A stretch of DNA of 64,000 nt, from the NCBI RefSeq assembly GCF_021462225.1, contig NC_061812.1:37931175-37995174 (forward strand), read 5' to 3'. The translations under genes and the position numbers were made by a program. Below are positions 46,020 through 58,859 of this stretch, in pieces. The notes under the pieces were generated by a model that worked only from the letters and a program-made list of their open reading frames with translations, made no database searches and was not told the DNA's origin. This DNA is from Girardinichthys multiradiatus (lineage: Eukaryota; Chordata; Actinopteri; Cyprinodontiformes; Goodeidae). How positions within the stretch are numbered: position 1 is the stretch's first letter; each line of letters begins with the position of its first letter.

Positions 46020-49000
46020 TATACAGTTTAAAATATAATATATAAGAGATAAAAGATAACTACCAAACACAGAGGAAAAAATATGTAAACTTCAAAATTT
46101 GAATAAAGTTTAAAAACGTCTCTAAAAATTGCTACACATCATTCTGGCATTTAGCAAATGCAAAATAAATGACTAATTCTAACTGATCTAAAACAGGAAA
46201 GGTTTGGTCTGATTTAACGTCTGACATAAATTAATAGTTTTTTTTATACAATATAAGTAAATATCTGGTTTAACTGTATATGCTGTGCCCTGAATGTGAT
46301 GTTTGCTCTGAGGTAGGACTCCTTACAGAAAGGAGAAGTTTCTGCTTCCTGCGCTCAGATGCTGGGGTGGAAACCATCTAAACAGGCGTGTCACGCAACA
46401 GATCACAGCAGTGATCCATGCATGGCATGTTTTCCTAAAGGCTCCAAACTTGGGTGTCTTTGAGGCCGGCTGAGTTAGGAAAGGAATAGTAACATCCCAT
46501 CCATAAATATTCTGTTTCTGTGCACACTGAGGCCAATGTTTATACGTTCTCACATAACAAAAAGCAGAGAGAAATGTAGAAGACCATGTACCTTCACAAC
46601 TAGGCAGCCCTTTGTCTATTACATAAAACCCCAATAAAATGCTATTTATGGTTGTAATGTGGCAGAATGTGAGCAAGAACAGGGTAAGAACACCGCTGCA
46701 TGGCACTGAATGTAAGGCAGGATTTGTGTGAAGTGTTAAGCTTGCAGGGCTTCCGCCTGCACTCTGTTTTAGTGTTGAACGCCATCAGAACAGCTGCTGG
46801 GAGTCCCGGGACACCCAGAAATCCATCCAGTCCATGAAATGCTTAACACACCTGGATTAGACAGTACAAGAAGTATAACAGGTTTACACAGGGAAAGGGG
46901 AAATGAAAGAATAAAAATGTCAAGCCTGCTGGTTGGAAATTACTGTAAATGTATTAACTAATATGACTGTGGTCTTGTATACTTCAGAGGAGATTTCTTA
47001 GCTTCTTTTTTGTGTTTTTAGCTCTTTGTATCTAAACCTCAAAGCAGAAAAAGTTGTGGTGCTACAGAAAATGAAAAGAAATAGAATGATTGATTAATAA
47101 AAAATATATACATATTGTTCTTTACAATGCATGAGAGGTTTTTAATCTTACTAATTTTTACCACATAGTTTCATTGAAATACACTTGAATAAATCTGCTG
47201 TAAGTGTCGCAATTGCGAACTTATGATTTTCTATTGGGTGAAACTTAACAAATCCAGCGAAACAGAGGTGATTGCTGTAAAGGGTTAAACAGCAACTTTG
47301 CTATACGTTCAGCCTTCCTGTTATCTACTCAAAGTCTCTCTGTCTTGCAGGCTGAATGAATCGTGTACGACATCATTTTTTTTCTGTTTAAATAACATCT
47401 TACACAATTTTAAATACCTCACTGACACAGAAAATAGCTAACTTTGAAAACCTTTTGTCCAGTAACCTTTAACCTCCATGTTACACAGTGTTGCTGACCT
47501 AAACAGCATGACCTCGTAGTGATTAGTATGGTGCATTCACTAATCAGAAAAAAAACTGGCCAGTAGCACAGTGTGCTCAGCTTGACGTATTCTTGTTTGA
47601 AGGCTTCCTTCCCTTCTGTCTTCCTTGCTTGATAGATAGATTATTTTTTCGAATGGTGCCAACGTTTGTATGCAGGTCGAGGTGACCTTTTCTAGAAGAC
47701 TGATGACAGTCTTGAGTTACCTCTTCACCACTGTATGATTCCAGGCACTTTATCATAGATGTCGCTCTAGAGATTAATGGTTTGCTGCTGCTGCATCTTT
47801 AGATGACAGATGAATGTGGTTCCTCCCTCAGTGACTAACTGTGTCTGTCTTTCACATCAGTGGGGTTTGTTGGAAATCTTCCCATTTTCTTCTTCTGTGC
47901 ATAATTATACATTAAAATTGCCATGGATCTGGTCCATCGTGTCATTATACCTCAATGCGTCCAGTCCTAATGAGGTGAACACGAGGCATGGGGAATTTCT
48001 GTTCCAAGTTAAACCTCTTTAACCTTCCTTAGATCAACATGTGGTTCTATTGATGAGTTCTGCAGTTGGAAATGAGTTGGTTGACATGCTGGCAGCCCCC
48101 CTACAGGGATTTCTGCTCAGTGCAGGCCTGGCCAGGGTAACACTAAAGGCTTTTCTGTGCTTTTCTTTGCAGCATAGTGCATCAGAAGCCATTTTTTCTG
48201 AGACCCATGAATCATCCCCTTATGTTAAGTATGTTTTGTCATCACTGGTCACTTCATTTCACTCAAAAACCTATAATTGGGGCTTTATTTTCAGATTTCC
48301 TCTGTACACACCATCGAGAATCTTCAGCTGGAGCTTAGCTTAGATTTAGACAAGTTTTACCTATTCAAAGCAATAATCTGCTCCCTGCATGATCCAAAGG
48401 TCTGAACCACACAGCCATCTAATGACCAATACCAGAACCAACCGCCTTTCCACCTCACAGTTATGTACAGTGATGTTTCAAACAGTTTTTCTGCCAATAT
48501 TTTTACACCTAAAAAGACCCAGCCCATCTGTCAGGAGTGATCGTTTTTTTTCTGACAAACGTAAGGTGCCTAATTATTTCTATTACGGCTGTGTTCTGAT
48601 TCTGAAAACTGATGGATCAAAACTGGTTCAGAATCTTGTTTCATCACCTTTGTTCCCTTGGCCTATCTTATGTAAAAGTTAAATATTACAATTTTAAACT
48701 AGGCCTTCCTTCAGGCTTCTGAGAGGCTGAGATGCTCCTAATAAATGTTTTTAGTTTTAGACTTTTAATCACTTGCTAGTGATCAATATTTCTCATTTAG
48801 TAGCATGTAAATTCATTAGCATTGTCAGTCTTTGTGTTGGTCATATTATGCTGTTTGTTTCTTTTGCCCACATAATCATTTGTGATTTGATTAATGATAA
48901 ATGAAATTCTTGCCTCTATAAGTGATTCACTATATTTGATTCTTAATTCTTAGTTAATGTGCTGATTAATCTTTATGTTGATTATAAATAAAGTCTAATC

Positions 49001-49450
49001 TCTTCTTTCAGTATGTAATAGAGATAGCTCAGAGGAAAGGTAAAGATTGATTTTTGGTACTGTAGGTGATGAGACTGATGGATTTATGCACATTACAAAC
49101 ATTTTCCATAGGTTCATATCCCTACATGGTGCATGTTTTTATTAAATGTATTACCAGTATCTACAAGCAGACATTTCTCAGGAAAATTAGAGAGTTGTCT
49201 TTGATTCCCCTAGCTGTTTTCTTGCCTCTGTTGCCCATTGTAAGTATGTTGGTTTGAGTGCAGCGGACAAAACTACGGCAGACTTTTTGGTCTGTTTGAC
49301 TCTCTGGTTCCTCAGGGTACGTTTTCTTCCCACAGCAGGGGTGTTTTTTTTAAGCCAAGCAGAAAATCATAGGGGGCCCCACATGTTTCTATTTACAAAC
49401 AGGTCGATGGCCTTGCAGGGATCCGAGTAGTCTGTAGGAATGATTGTAAA
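46020..49450. other. Intron 5, mostly non-coding
   Basis: A short Tc1-like arm fragment (tctattacataaaaccccaa) occurs at about 46614-46690. Otherwise no gene or repeat is recognised. Frames of about 100 codons at 48041-48682 lack known motifs. Confidence 0.35.
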
Positions 49451-49454
49451 ATGG

Positions 49455-49456
<2 letters not shown>

Positions 49457-49497
<41 letters not shown>
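49457..49497. repeat. (TA)n dinucleotide microsatellite
   Basis: About 20 uninterrupted TA units. Confidence 0.95.
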
Positions 49498-49501
<4 letters not shown>

Positions 49502-50505
49502 GAATTTGGATTAAATTGGTGTCATTAATTGGTGATTGTGATTAATTGTGATTTATGCCATACTCCCCAGATAGACAAATTTGTTAATGAAGTTTAGAAA
49601 ACTAAGATAGGTGCATAATGTGCATTTGTCTTATAATGTGCACAAAATGACTATATCAGAGACCCAAACCGAACAACAGGTTCGTAAATCTTCGAGTTAG
49701 GTAAATCTATCATCACTAACTCAGGAGGGAAAAGAGAGTGTTGATGGGGTGGAAGTAAGATAAATCATGTCTGTGCAAAGGGAGCAGTCGACAATTAGAG
49801 GTTAACCTCACTCTTTACAACACCCTCCTTCTGCCATAAAAAACAATAAAGATTTCTGTTAAATAGGGGACCTCTCTTTGTGACCGTCGGGTGAAGCTGC
49901 ACCTGCTACCCACCCACCTTTCCATCCATTTTCCTGCCCACCATTTTCCACCAGCCACAATCATTATCTTCATATAAGCAGCTCTGTATGACCATAAAGC
50001 ATCTAGAACAAAAATGTATTTTTCTCACCCAACCTAAGTAGAGTTTAAGAGAAAAATTAGTTTGTAATTCAGAACGTCTCTTGACTAGATGCTTAAACAA
50101 AGATTAGCCAGAGAATGACTCCTATCACTGTAGTAAATGTGCAAACAGTGTTGATGCCTTCAGCTACTTCTTTCCACATCTACATTTAATACTTGAATGT
50201 ATTATTGCTTAACTGACTCAGACTTTTTGTTTTTTATCATATGTAGAATAAAGAATGACAAAATATATTCATTATGCTATTTATTTAAGATATTATTTAG
50301 CTCCTATAGGTTTTTGTACAAGAATTCCCAGTTGATCAGGGGTCATAATATGACATATACTGTATCATTAATGTAAACTGGCCCAAATGTACATTAGAAC
50401 CAAAGTAAATGGGAATATGGTGTAATACTTAGAAAATAGAATACTAATAAATAAAATTCTACATGAGACTAGTTCATGGGAGTTTGCCCAATCTGTCCTC
50501 GTGTG

Positions 50506-51495
50506 TTTTGTAGACATGGAGAAGGCATTAGATCGTGTTCCTCATGGTGCACTGAGGGGGTGCTCCAGGAGTACGGAGCCCGGGGCCCTTTATTAGTGGC
50601 CATCCGGTTTCTGTACAAGTGTTGGAAGAATTTGGTTTGCATTGTCGGCATTAAGTTAGACCTAATCTCGGTGAATGTTGGACTCGGGCAGGGCTGCCCT
50701 TTTGTCACTGGTCCTGTTCATAACTTTCATGGACAGGACTTCTAGGTGCAGCCAAGGGCTGGAGGGCGACTGGTTTGGAGACCAATGGATTTCATATCTC
50801 CTTTTTTCAGATGAAGTGGTTCTGCTGGCTCCCTTTAGTGAAGAAATACAGCATGCACTGGTGTAAAAAAGGGTGGCTTACCCCTGTCCGGGTTGGTGGG
50901 GAGTTACTGCATCAATTGGAGGAGTTCGAGGATCTTGGGGTCTTGTTCACAATTGAGGGGAGAATGGGGCGGGAGATCGACAAACGGATTGGTGCAGCCG
51001 TGGCAGTAATGCGTATGCTGCGGTTGAAGAAAAAGCTGAGCTGAAAGGCAAACCTCTCATTTTACTGGTCGGTCTACTTTCCTGCCCTCACCTATAGCCA
51101 TGAACTTAGGGTCAAGACCGAAAGAACGAGATCTCAGATACAAGCGGCTGAAATGAGCTTCCTCCACATGGTGGCCAGGCACTCCACTAGAGATAGGGTG
51201 AGGAGGTCAGCCATCCGGGAGGAGCGCGGAGTAAAGCCCTGCTCCTCCACTTCAGGAGGAGTCAGTTGAGGTGGCCTGGTTTCTTGATGGCCCCTAGAAG
51301 CCTGTTGGCACGTCCTATCAGGAGGAGCCACAGGGGATGGCCCCGGACACGCTGGAGGGACAGTGTCTCTCAGCTGGCCCAGGAACACCTCAGGCTTCCC
51401 CCAGAGGTGCTGGAGGAATTGTCTGGGGAGAGGAAAGTCTGGGCATATGTGCTAAGACTGCTCCCCCCTTTGACCTTGTCCCCGAAAAACTGACG
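50506..51495 (+). pseudogene. RTE-like LINE reverse transcriptase fossil
   Basis: In several frames one reads a DMEKALDRVPHGAL block (reverse transcriptase motif A), LGQGCP (motif B), LLFSDEVVLLAP where a functional enzyme would have FADD (the second catalytic Asp is Glu), then RVGGELL, FEDLGVLFT, GREIDKRIGAAVAVMR, QAAEMSFLHMVA and the Arg/Pro-rich C-terminal region. This pattern is typical of RTE-type LINEs in fish. It has many frameshifts and stops. Tail and 5' end are not resolved. Confidence 0.75.
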
Positions 51496-51499
51496 ACGA

Positions 51500-51878
51500 T
51501 GAGTAAATTTTACCCCAGACATTTTGATATCTTAACTTTATTGAACAATATGACACACAAACCTGCAGCACTCTCATTCATCCTCCTGTTTTGTGCTTTA
51601 GCCCTCAGCACCACCATGTTTTCTCTGTCCATTCACCCACGTCTTACTCCCAGCCTCAGACGGATCAGGCATGCATACATCTCCCTTCCTGTCAGCAGCT
51701 AATCGGTTGACCCCTAGGGCATCCTGTATCATAACACATCACCCTCCACTGGTGAATATGCACTTTGCCTCAGATGTCATCTATCAGTGATTACAACTGA
51801 TCAAACTGTCCTGTTTTAACCCACTAAGAGATTAAGTGTTTTACTGGAAACAGGAAAAAAAGGAGTGAAACAAAGAGT
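51500..51878. other. Intron 5, non-coding between two transposon fossils
   Basis: Nothing recognised. Confidence 0.4.
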
Positions 51879-51880
51879 TA

Positions 51881-52720
51881 CAGTGGCTAAAAGTATTGAA
51901 CACATCTCCGCTTTTTTCAGTAAGCATATTTCTAATATTTCTTTGGACATGAAATTCACAAACAATGTTGCCAACAACCCGAGTAATCCACAAAAACAAA
52001 GGTATCAAAAGCAAATTAGGCCAGAAATTATGTTAAGCTAAATAATTAAATTTTAACCAAGCAATAATTATTGAACTTTCTAGTAGAAATGTATAAAAAG
52101 TAGAAATGTATGAAATACTTTATGACAACGCATTAATGACAACTTCACAATGTCTCCTATATGGAGAAACCAATCACATGCATTGTTCAGGTTTGATTTT
52201 TTTTCCCATTTTTCCACACAAACTGTTTTCAAATCTTGAAGGTTCTGATAGTCCTTTCTATGTACTTTGATCTTTAGTTTTTTCCATGGATTTTAAATTT
52301 GAGAAAAGTCAGCTGATTGTCTGGGCCATTCTTGCAGTTTAACGTTCTTTCTCTGAAACAGTTAAGACTTTCCTTGGTTGTGTGTTTGGGACTTTTGTCT
52401 TCCTTGAAAATCTATTCTCGTTTCATCTTCAGAATAGTACCAAGAATGCCCAATTCACTTCAATTCTTATAAAGCAAAGTCTAAACAAGCTTCAACATGA
52501 TTTTTCTTCAGCAGCTGACTCTTGTGCAGTGAGTGTGCATAAAGCCCATCATGTTTGAGTCCATTACATATTATTTAAAGTTCTCTGCAAGTGTTCTTGG
52601 TCAACGTTTCTGATTATTCAGTCGACTTCTCTGTCAGAAATCTTACAGGCAGTACGTGGTTGTACTCGGTTGGTTTCATTGCTCCAATATTGCTCACTGG
52701 AGCATTCAGACGCTTACAAG
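51881..52720 (-). mobile_element. Fossil Tc1-like element
   Basis: It starts cagtggctaaaagtattgaa, preceded by TA at 51879-51880, as in a common fish Tc1 family. The following text (tgggccattcttgcagttta, tgtgtttgggacttttgtct) is the reverse strand of a transposase. The right end is not recognisable. Confidence 0.65.
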
Positions 52721-52729
52721 TTTATAAAT

Positions 52730-55700
52730 GCAGCTGTAATCATTGCCATTATGGACACCTTTAGTACATACATGGACTCAGAAATATTGGAAATAAGTTG
52801 AAAAAAGCATTTACGTGTTCATTGCTTATTTTATATATTTTACAGGCAGGTTCTCCGGATATTCAAATAATAGTTGTGACCATCTTGATCACAACAGATG
52901 TTATATGTCAGGCATGGTAATTAATGGGGCCGTTTTAAAGAAATTGTTTCTGGCCTCTGTGGCTGGGCTCATAAACATGAACGTTACTGTGATAAAACTA
53001 CAACACTTGTCTTCCATCTGTAGTTCCTTGTTAGCTCGTTATAACCTGACTTCTGTGTTGACTGCTTTTATTGCACAACAGCTGAAACTGTTAAGTGCTT
53101 TATGTTGTTATAGGTGCAGCAGTTTTTCTTTGTGTGTTGTGAGGATTCACCTACAAGCAGTTCTTAACCTTCTTTACCTCTACATTGATCCAAGTTGTGT
53201 TTCAAATGACTAGAGGTATATCTAAACTGTAGCTCAGATAGTTTTGGAGTTCTCAGACGTTGTACACAGCAAAGTAGAATAGCTTTTTTTCAATTATTAA
53301 TTCTTTACTTGGGTAAATAAAGAATGAAACAATAGTAATATCAATACTATTACACATTACTCCATCACTCCTCATGAGTGTTAGCATCTAGGCCACCAAG
53401 ATATACATAAGACGTGGTTGTGATGGGCAGTCGTTTCTACTTTGAGTTACTGAATGCTTTTCGTCTGGAGCTTAACTTCCCAGAACATTTTTATGTACCA
53501 AGCCTGCTTTTTTGTATCTGTTGCCACCGTCGGGTGGTAAAGCCAGGCCTTTTATGTAGATGAGGTACCCTGATTCTGAGTGGCTCCTCCTCCAGGAGGG
53601 CTGCTGCAATTACCTACAACTACGAAAATGTATAGGTGGTGTGGATTTTAATTGACTTGTGGTGATCCCAACGCCCCACTGCAAAAGAAAGGAAAAAGCA
53701 GCGCTCCGATTAGGATTATCTGAACACAATCTATGACAGTTTTATACCGGTTAGGGTTTGAAGCTAAATTAAAACCAGGTATAAACTGAGACGTTTGTAA
53801 TAATCCACAGTTGTTTAATAATTAAACCTGCTGCCACAGTGTTTCCGCTCCATTTAAACTTAAAATCAGTAAATGATCTACAGCCCTTGGAAATTGTAGT
53901 TTAATCTGTATCTCAAATATAAAGGCTGCCCAACTTTCTCACTTTACATTTTCAAATCTCCTAAAACTGCTCAGTGAAGATGCTGAAGGCGGAGTTCCAG
54001 GATTCCTTCAATTTAAGATTTTCACCAGCGTTTCACCAGCGTTTTTTTCACCACGATTTTATCTGAATATTTTAATGCAAACTCTGTAAAGTCATGTTAT
54101 AGTCAGCAGACATGGCAGAGTTTAAATGTTTGTTCACAGAACTCCTGTCTTATAATTTAAGGTTAACAAAAAATTTGATCTGTAGAGACGTTTAAACTGG
54201 GAGATAACTGAAACAAAATGCTGGGAATGTTCTACCAGTGAGAAATCCTCCCACCATAAATCTCCACCTTTAGTTCAGGATCCATCCAAAAAGTCCTATC
54301 CCCTTACCAGAGCTGTTTCAGGGCAGATGTTTACCTACTTTTGTCTGATTTGGTTCTGGTTTCTGCAGTGAAAATGCTGGAGGGAGGAAAACTACCCAAA
54401 ATAATTACCCAAGGTTCTAAAAGGTTCCTGCTTTGGTAACGCACCTTTTGACTCCATCCATCAGCCCAAATATGTTATAGATCAAGTGTCAGCAAGAATA
54501 CCTGGCACTTGGAAAATTAATATCCTGTCAGATATTAATTCCAAGCAGTTCTTTGCAATATTATGATGATGATTGAGATTTTAAACATCCACACTTTTAC
54601 ACAATGATCATATGACATGATATATGATATGATATGATATGATATGATATATATGGATTTTCCCAGAGTCTTGTTAACTGGGGGTTTTTGATGGCCGTTG
54701 CTTGCATTGTTGTTGTTTTGTTCTTTTCTTTTACATTTCATATGAGTAATCTCTGCTGTGACCCAGTTGGGGGGTCGGGGCCAGGTGGGTCTAATTTGGT
54801 GCCTAATTTCCATATTGCATCAGGCAATTATTTAGAAGTACCACAGTCTTCAAAGCTGATTTAAAAAAACAACAATATTCAGACTTCCTGAGAAGCTTAT
54901 CTCTAGTCAGTGCCATTGCTCTTAACTCGTTTTCAGCACTCTGTAACCCCATGCCCCCTAGCAACAACTTTGCCCCCCTCTTCTTTTTAAACAAGTCTTA
55001 ATTTGTCAGGAACACTGTCGAGCGTTGAGATTTGGCTAGCTGCAGCATTTTATGGGAACAGCTGTGAATCGAGCTTAGAGGAGATGTGCAAACTCCAAGG
55101 CCTCTCCCTAGTATAGTTTGTTTAAGCACATCCACTTTCTCACACCAGACAGCCCTCGGCGTTCAGAAGCGTCAGGTGGAATTCTTCAGCATATGCAGTC
55201 ACACTTTCACTAGTTTGTACAGAGCTGAGGAGTTGGAAAGGCTGAGCTGCCATTATTTCCACACGATGCGTGCAGCCTTATGGCCTCCAATTCTCACTAA
55301 TGTGTGGCAAATTTGGGTTTTGTGGAACCGTGCTGAGCACAAGATGTGTTATGCTTGTATGTGTTGTAGTAGTTGTATTTGTAAGTTGGATATGGATCTG
55401 ATTTCTGTGAAATTCACCTCTGGGAATTTGAAAGACAGGTGTGTTGCGAGGGTCTACACTTCAACTGAGATAACATTTGGGAGGCTGTATTTTGTAAGTG
55501 GGAGACAAGAACTTAGGTTTCATGAAATAGAGCTGCACATCCACCATGAGGATGTGCTCTCTGCATGCCAAATTCTCATTCAGACCCCTCTACCCCCAAC
55601 CCAAAACACCCCCCAGCACCCGCACGGCCCCCTTCACTCCCCTTAGGTCTTGTGATGAAGTGAGAGGCCAAACATGGTCCCAGAGCACCAGATCAGGCTT

Positions 55701-56030
55701 CTTCTATCGATTGGCTTTCTTATGTGTTTATTTATTTAAAAAGACCTGAAACCGTCTGTCCCTAAGGTGTACTTAGCCCCCCCCTCCCCAACCCTTCATG
55801 CTCCCTGACACACACAAGCAGAGAAACTCTGAAACATATATAGATGTGGGAAAAGGACCTACGCAATCTTTTCATTTTAGTTTTATCTTTGAGGATAAAA
55901 AAAACTATTTGATCTCCATCACATGCCAAAATTCTTTAAACTTACCCCAGCCTGTTCAAAATGCACAAAAGAGGAAGAGGAGCAGCCAGGTGCTACTATT
56001 TTTAGCACTTGATTAACTGAAATTGTCAAG
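52730..56030. other. Intron 5, non-coding, one unexplained 186-codon frame
   Basis: The frame at 55086-55646 (+, GTG start, 186 codons) is the longest in the window not explained by a transposon. Its Pro-rich C-terminus comes from a C-rich tract at 55585-55645. It has no known domain, no splice context and no partner. I treat it as chance. Confidence 0.35.
54617..54653. repeat. (GATAT)n pentanucleotide microsatellite
   Basis: Five to six copies of gatat / atatg, slightly interrupted at both ends. Confidence 0.85.
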
Positions 56031-56782
56031 TTTGACCATCTCTATAAAAGGAGTTTTGGACGTTTGCTGCTCTGAAGCGTACAGGTGTTTGTTAACACAA
56101 AAAGGAGGACTGACATCAACTATGACCTTAGAGACAAAATAACTGCTGCACGTTAATCTGGGAAGGATTATGAAGTCATTTCCAAACGGTTTTGATGTTC
56201 ATCATTCTATAGTCAGAAAGATTATTCGCAAGTTGAAAACATTCAAGACAGCTGCCTGTCTTTCCAGGAATGGTTATCTCAGCAAATTCCACCCCAAGGT
56301 CTGAGCATGTCAGGTTGAGAAAAAAATCCAATAACTCCATGTCAGTCCCTACAGGCATCAACCATTATGTTAAATGTTGAAGATAATAAAAGTACAGTTT
56401 GAGGAAAAGTAAACAAGGATGCTCTGTTTGGAAGAGATGCAAGCTCAAAGCCTATTCTCTCTAAAAGAATTATGGCAGCACTACTGGTATGTTTGCAAAG
56501 TTGTGTCTGAATGAAAAACAAGACTCATGGAACAATGTCCTTTGGACAGATGAGACTAAATTAAAAATGTTTTTGTTAAGTGTCGTTAAAACATCATGGC
56601 TTCCCACACGTAACAAAGGAAGGACTTGACAAACTCAGGATTTCACCCGTTCTTCTTTTCTTCTATTTCAAACAAGTCTCAGGAAGGTTGTAAATTAGAG
56701 GAAAGGTGAAAAACCTATAAACAATAAAAACATATACATTGTTTAGAACCTTTACAGTTTCTTTTGCATTTCTTTAACTTAT

Positions 56783-57394
56783 ATTCAATTCAATTCAATT
56801 CAAAAATACTTTATTAATCCCAAAGGGAAATTAAATGTTGTTATAGCTCATATTATGTAAGTTTCTTCAAAGAGCCGTTGTAGATGCTGATGGTTGTGGG
56901 CAGGAAGGATCTCCTGTAGCGGTCCGTCTTACAGCAGATCTGAAGAATCCTCTGACTGAAGACACTCTGTTGTTGTAGGACAGTCTCATGAAGAGGATGC
57001 TCAGGGTTCTCCATAACGTTCTTCATTTTATGAAGAATCCGTCTTTCCACAATGATCTCCAGAGGTTCCAGAGGAGTCCCCAGAACAGAGCCAGCCTTTT
57101 TTATCAGCTTGTTGAGCTTTTTTAAGTCCCTGGTCACTCCACAACAGACTTATAGAAGATATGCAGCATCTTGCTGCAAACACCAAAGGACCTAAGCTTC
57201 CTCAAGAAGTACAGTCTGCTCTGTCCCTTCTTGTAGATGGCTTCACAGTTGCATCTCCACTCTAGTCTGTTGTCCAGGTGAACACCGAGGTATTTATACT
57301 CCTCCACCACCTCCACTTCTTCTCCCATGATAGAAATAGTGTTTGACTTATTCCTGTTTCTCTTAAAATCTACAATCATCTCCTTTGATATCAT
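56783..57394 (-). mobile_element. 3' fragment of the same LINE family as 33190-36415
   Basis: It begins at the tail (attcaattcaattcaattc, reverse complement of the gaattgaa repeats, then attaatcccaaagggaaatt) and covers the last about 540 bases of ORF2. It is 5'-truncated, as LINE copies often are. Confidence 0.9.
56853..57394 (-). pseudogene. LINE ORF2 C-terminal fragment
   Basis: Two frames (57134-57394 and 56853-57137) are joined at a deletion of about 45 bases relative to the copy at 36045-36090, which removes the segment with SAIICWGSS. It keeps a short segment that the other copy lost (Ser-Gln-Arg-Ile-Leu-Gln near 56945). Where the other copy has two TAG stops, this one has Trp and Gln. 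Confidence 0.85.
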
Positions 57395-58009
57395 ATATCA
57401 ATATCATCAGACTCGTATGCTTTAGATTTTAGCCCTATATTCTACTAAAGAAAAGTTGCTGTATTTTAACTAATATTATCTACATTTCATGAATTTAACT
57501 CAAACAAATTCATCAGCAAACAGTGCAACTCTTTTTCTAAATATAAACAAACCAGATTAAATCCTCAACAAAGTTCCATAAAGATGAGTTTACTGGTAGC
57601 CTTTTTCAAAGTCCTTTTTTGGTTACTTTGCTTCTGTAGTACTCCTTTTGCGACTGCTTTTGCCGTCTGCAGCTTAATTGCAACTCTGTCAAAGGACTGG
57701 TGTGTCATTTGTATTGTTTGAGTTGACTGCAGCTGATTAAGTCAGATTGTATTGACCTGCTGAGGTGCACCACAGAGCAGCACAGGCACAGCATGCCTGC
57801 AACACACTCATAGCTACACCCCAAAGCAGATTGCCACAACAGTTTTCATCATGCACGGTAACATGTGCCAAAAAACAAATGCATCATATCAATTAAAACG
57901 CCAACTGCCAAGCATGGTGGTGGAAGGGTAATTATTTGTGCTTGCGTTGTAGCCACATGACCTGGGCATCATTGACCATAAACTCCTGTCTACACCAAAC
58001 ATTTTCTAA

Positions 58010-58480
58010 GCCTCTTTTCCAACTGATGGTTCCAGCACCACTCTACTTAGCACCAAACCTGTTGTGTTTTCAGTAACTCAATGACAGAATGGAGGAGTGG
58101 TTTGAAGCCCAACTTCAAGCTGTTAGCGTTGTGTGCTGTGCTTCATAACCATGTGTCCAGAACCTATTGTCATTTTTTCGAGACACCATTGAGCTGCTGC
58201 GGTTTCTTATGATGCACAGAAAATCCTCCACCTCATAGTTGCACCAAGGGTTAGAGTTGCTGGTAGCTGTAATGTAGTGTGTTTGGAAAATTGCAGTTGT
58301 TTTTCTGCTCATGGACTCATACGGCTGACCACGCCCATGGCCAATCAGTGAACAGCATTCTGTTTACGTCACATTTCGGCCCTGCTCAGCCCCAATGGGA
58401 CCTGCTGCTAAGCAGGTACCAAAAAAGGCAGTACCATGTTGGAAAAGCCAGTAATCCCAAAATGGACTGAGTAGAGCCCA
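58010..58480. mobile_element. Possible hAT-type non-autonomous element
   Basis: The left part cctcttttccaactgatggt with ccagcaccactctacttagc is mirrored on the right by aggcagtaccatgttggaaa. Such tttccaa-start repeats with ggtacc-rich arms are common in fish. Exact termini and an 8-bp duplication were not found. Confidence 0.4.
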
Positions 58481-58859
58481 TGAAAAAAAGAGGCTTTAGA
58501 GTCAAACGTGTCACCATCTGTCAGCTGCTACAGTTTGACCCAAGTTGTCATAAACAGGATGGTCATAAAAAATACAACAACAAATCTAAAACAGAAGGCC
58601 TGATAAAAGCAAGAATCAAGGCAATGCAATGGCCCAGTCAAAGTCCAGATCTAAACAAATGTGAAATGCTGTAGTGGGGCCTTATGAGGATTGTGCAGGA
58701 AATTGCTGTCATTAAACTTTAATGAACTGAAGCAATGACGTAAAGAAGACTCAGCCAATATTCTTCCACAGCCACTTAGTTTCTGCTGAAGGTGGATCTG
58801 CAAGCTATTGACTTGTCCATGTTATGCTCTTTTTTCAACAAATATTGACCGTGTGGTAT

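Larger units (their letters stand above)
56035..58850 (+). mobile_element. Fossil Tc1-like element interrupted by a LINE and perhaps a hAT-type repeat
   Basis: Debris of a plus-strand transposase appears in order: the DNA-binding region (about 56130-56340), Trp-Asn-Asn-Val-Leu-Trp-Thr-Asp-Glu-Thr-Lys (about 56527-56560), Lys-His-Gly-Gly-Gly (about 57910-57925) and Met-Gln-Trp-Pro-Ser-Gln-Ser-Pro-Asp-Leu-Asn (about 58625-58660). The blocks keep their order but are spread over 2.8 kb because other elements lie between them. Termini are not identified, and the pieces may come from more than one copy. Confidence 0.55.

Noticed and set aside
55086..55646. A 186-codon open frame on the plus strand.
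   Set aside because: It starts at GTG, has no known domain and no splice context, and its C-terminus comes from a C-rich tract. It lies inside an intron.
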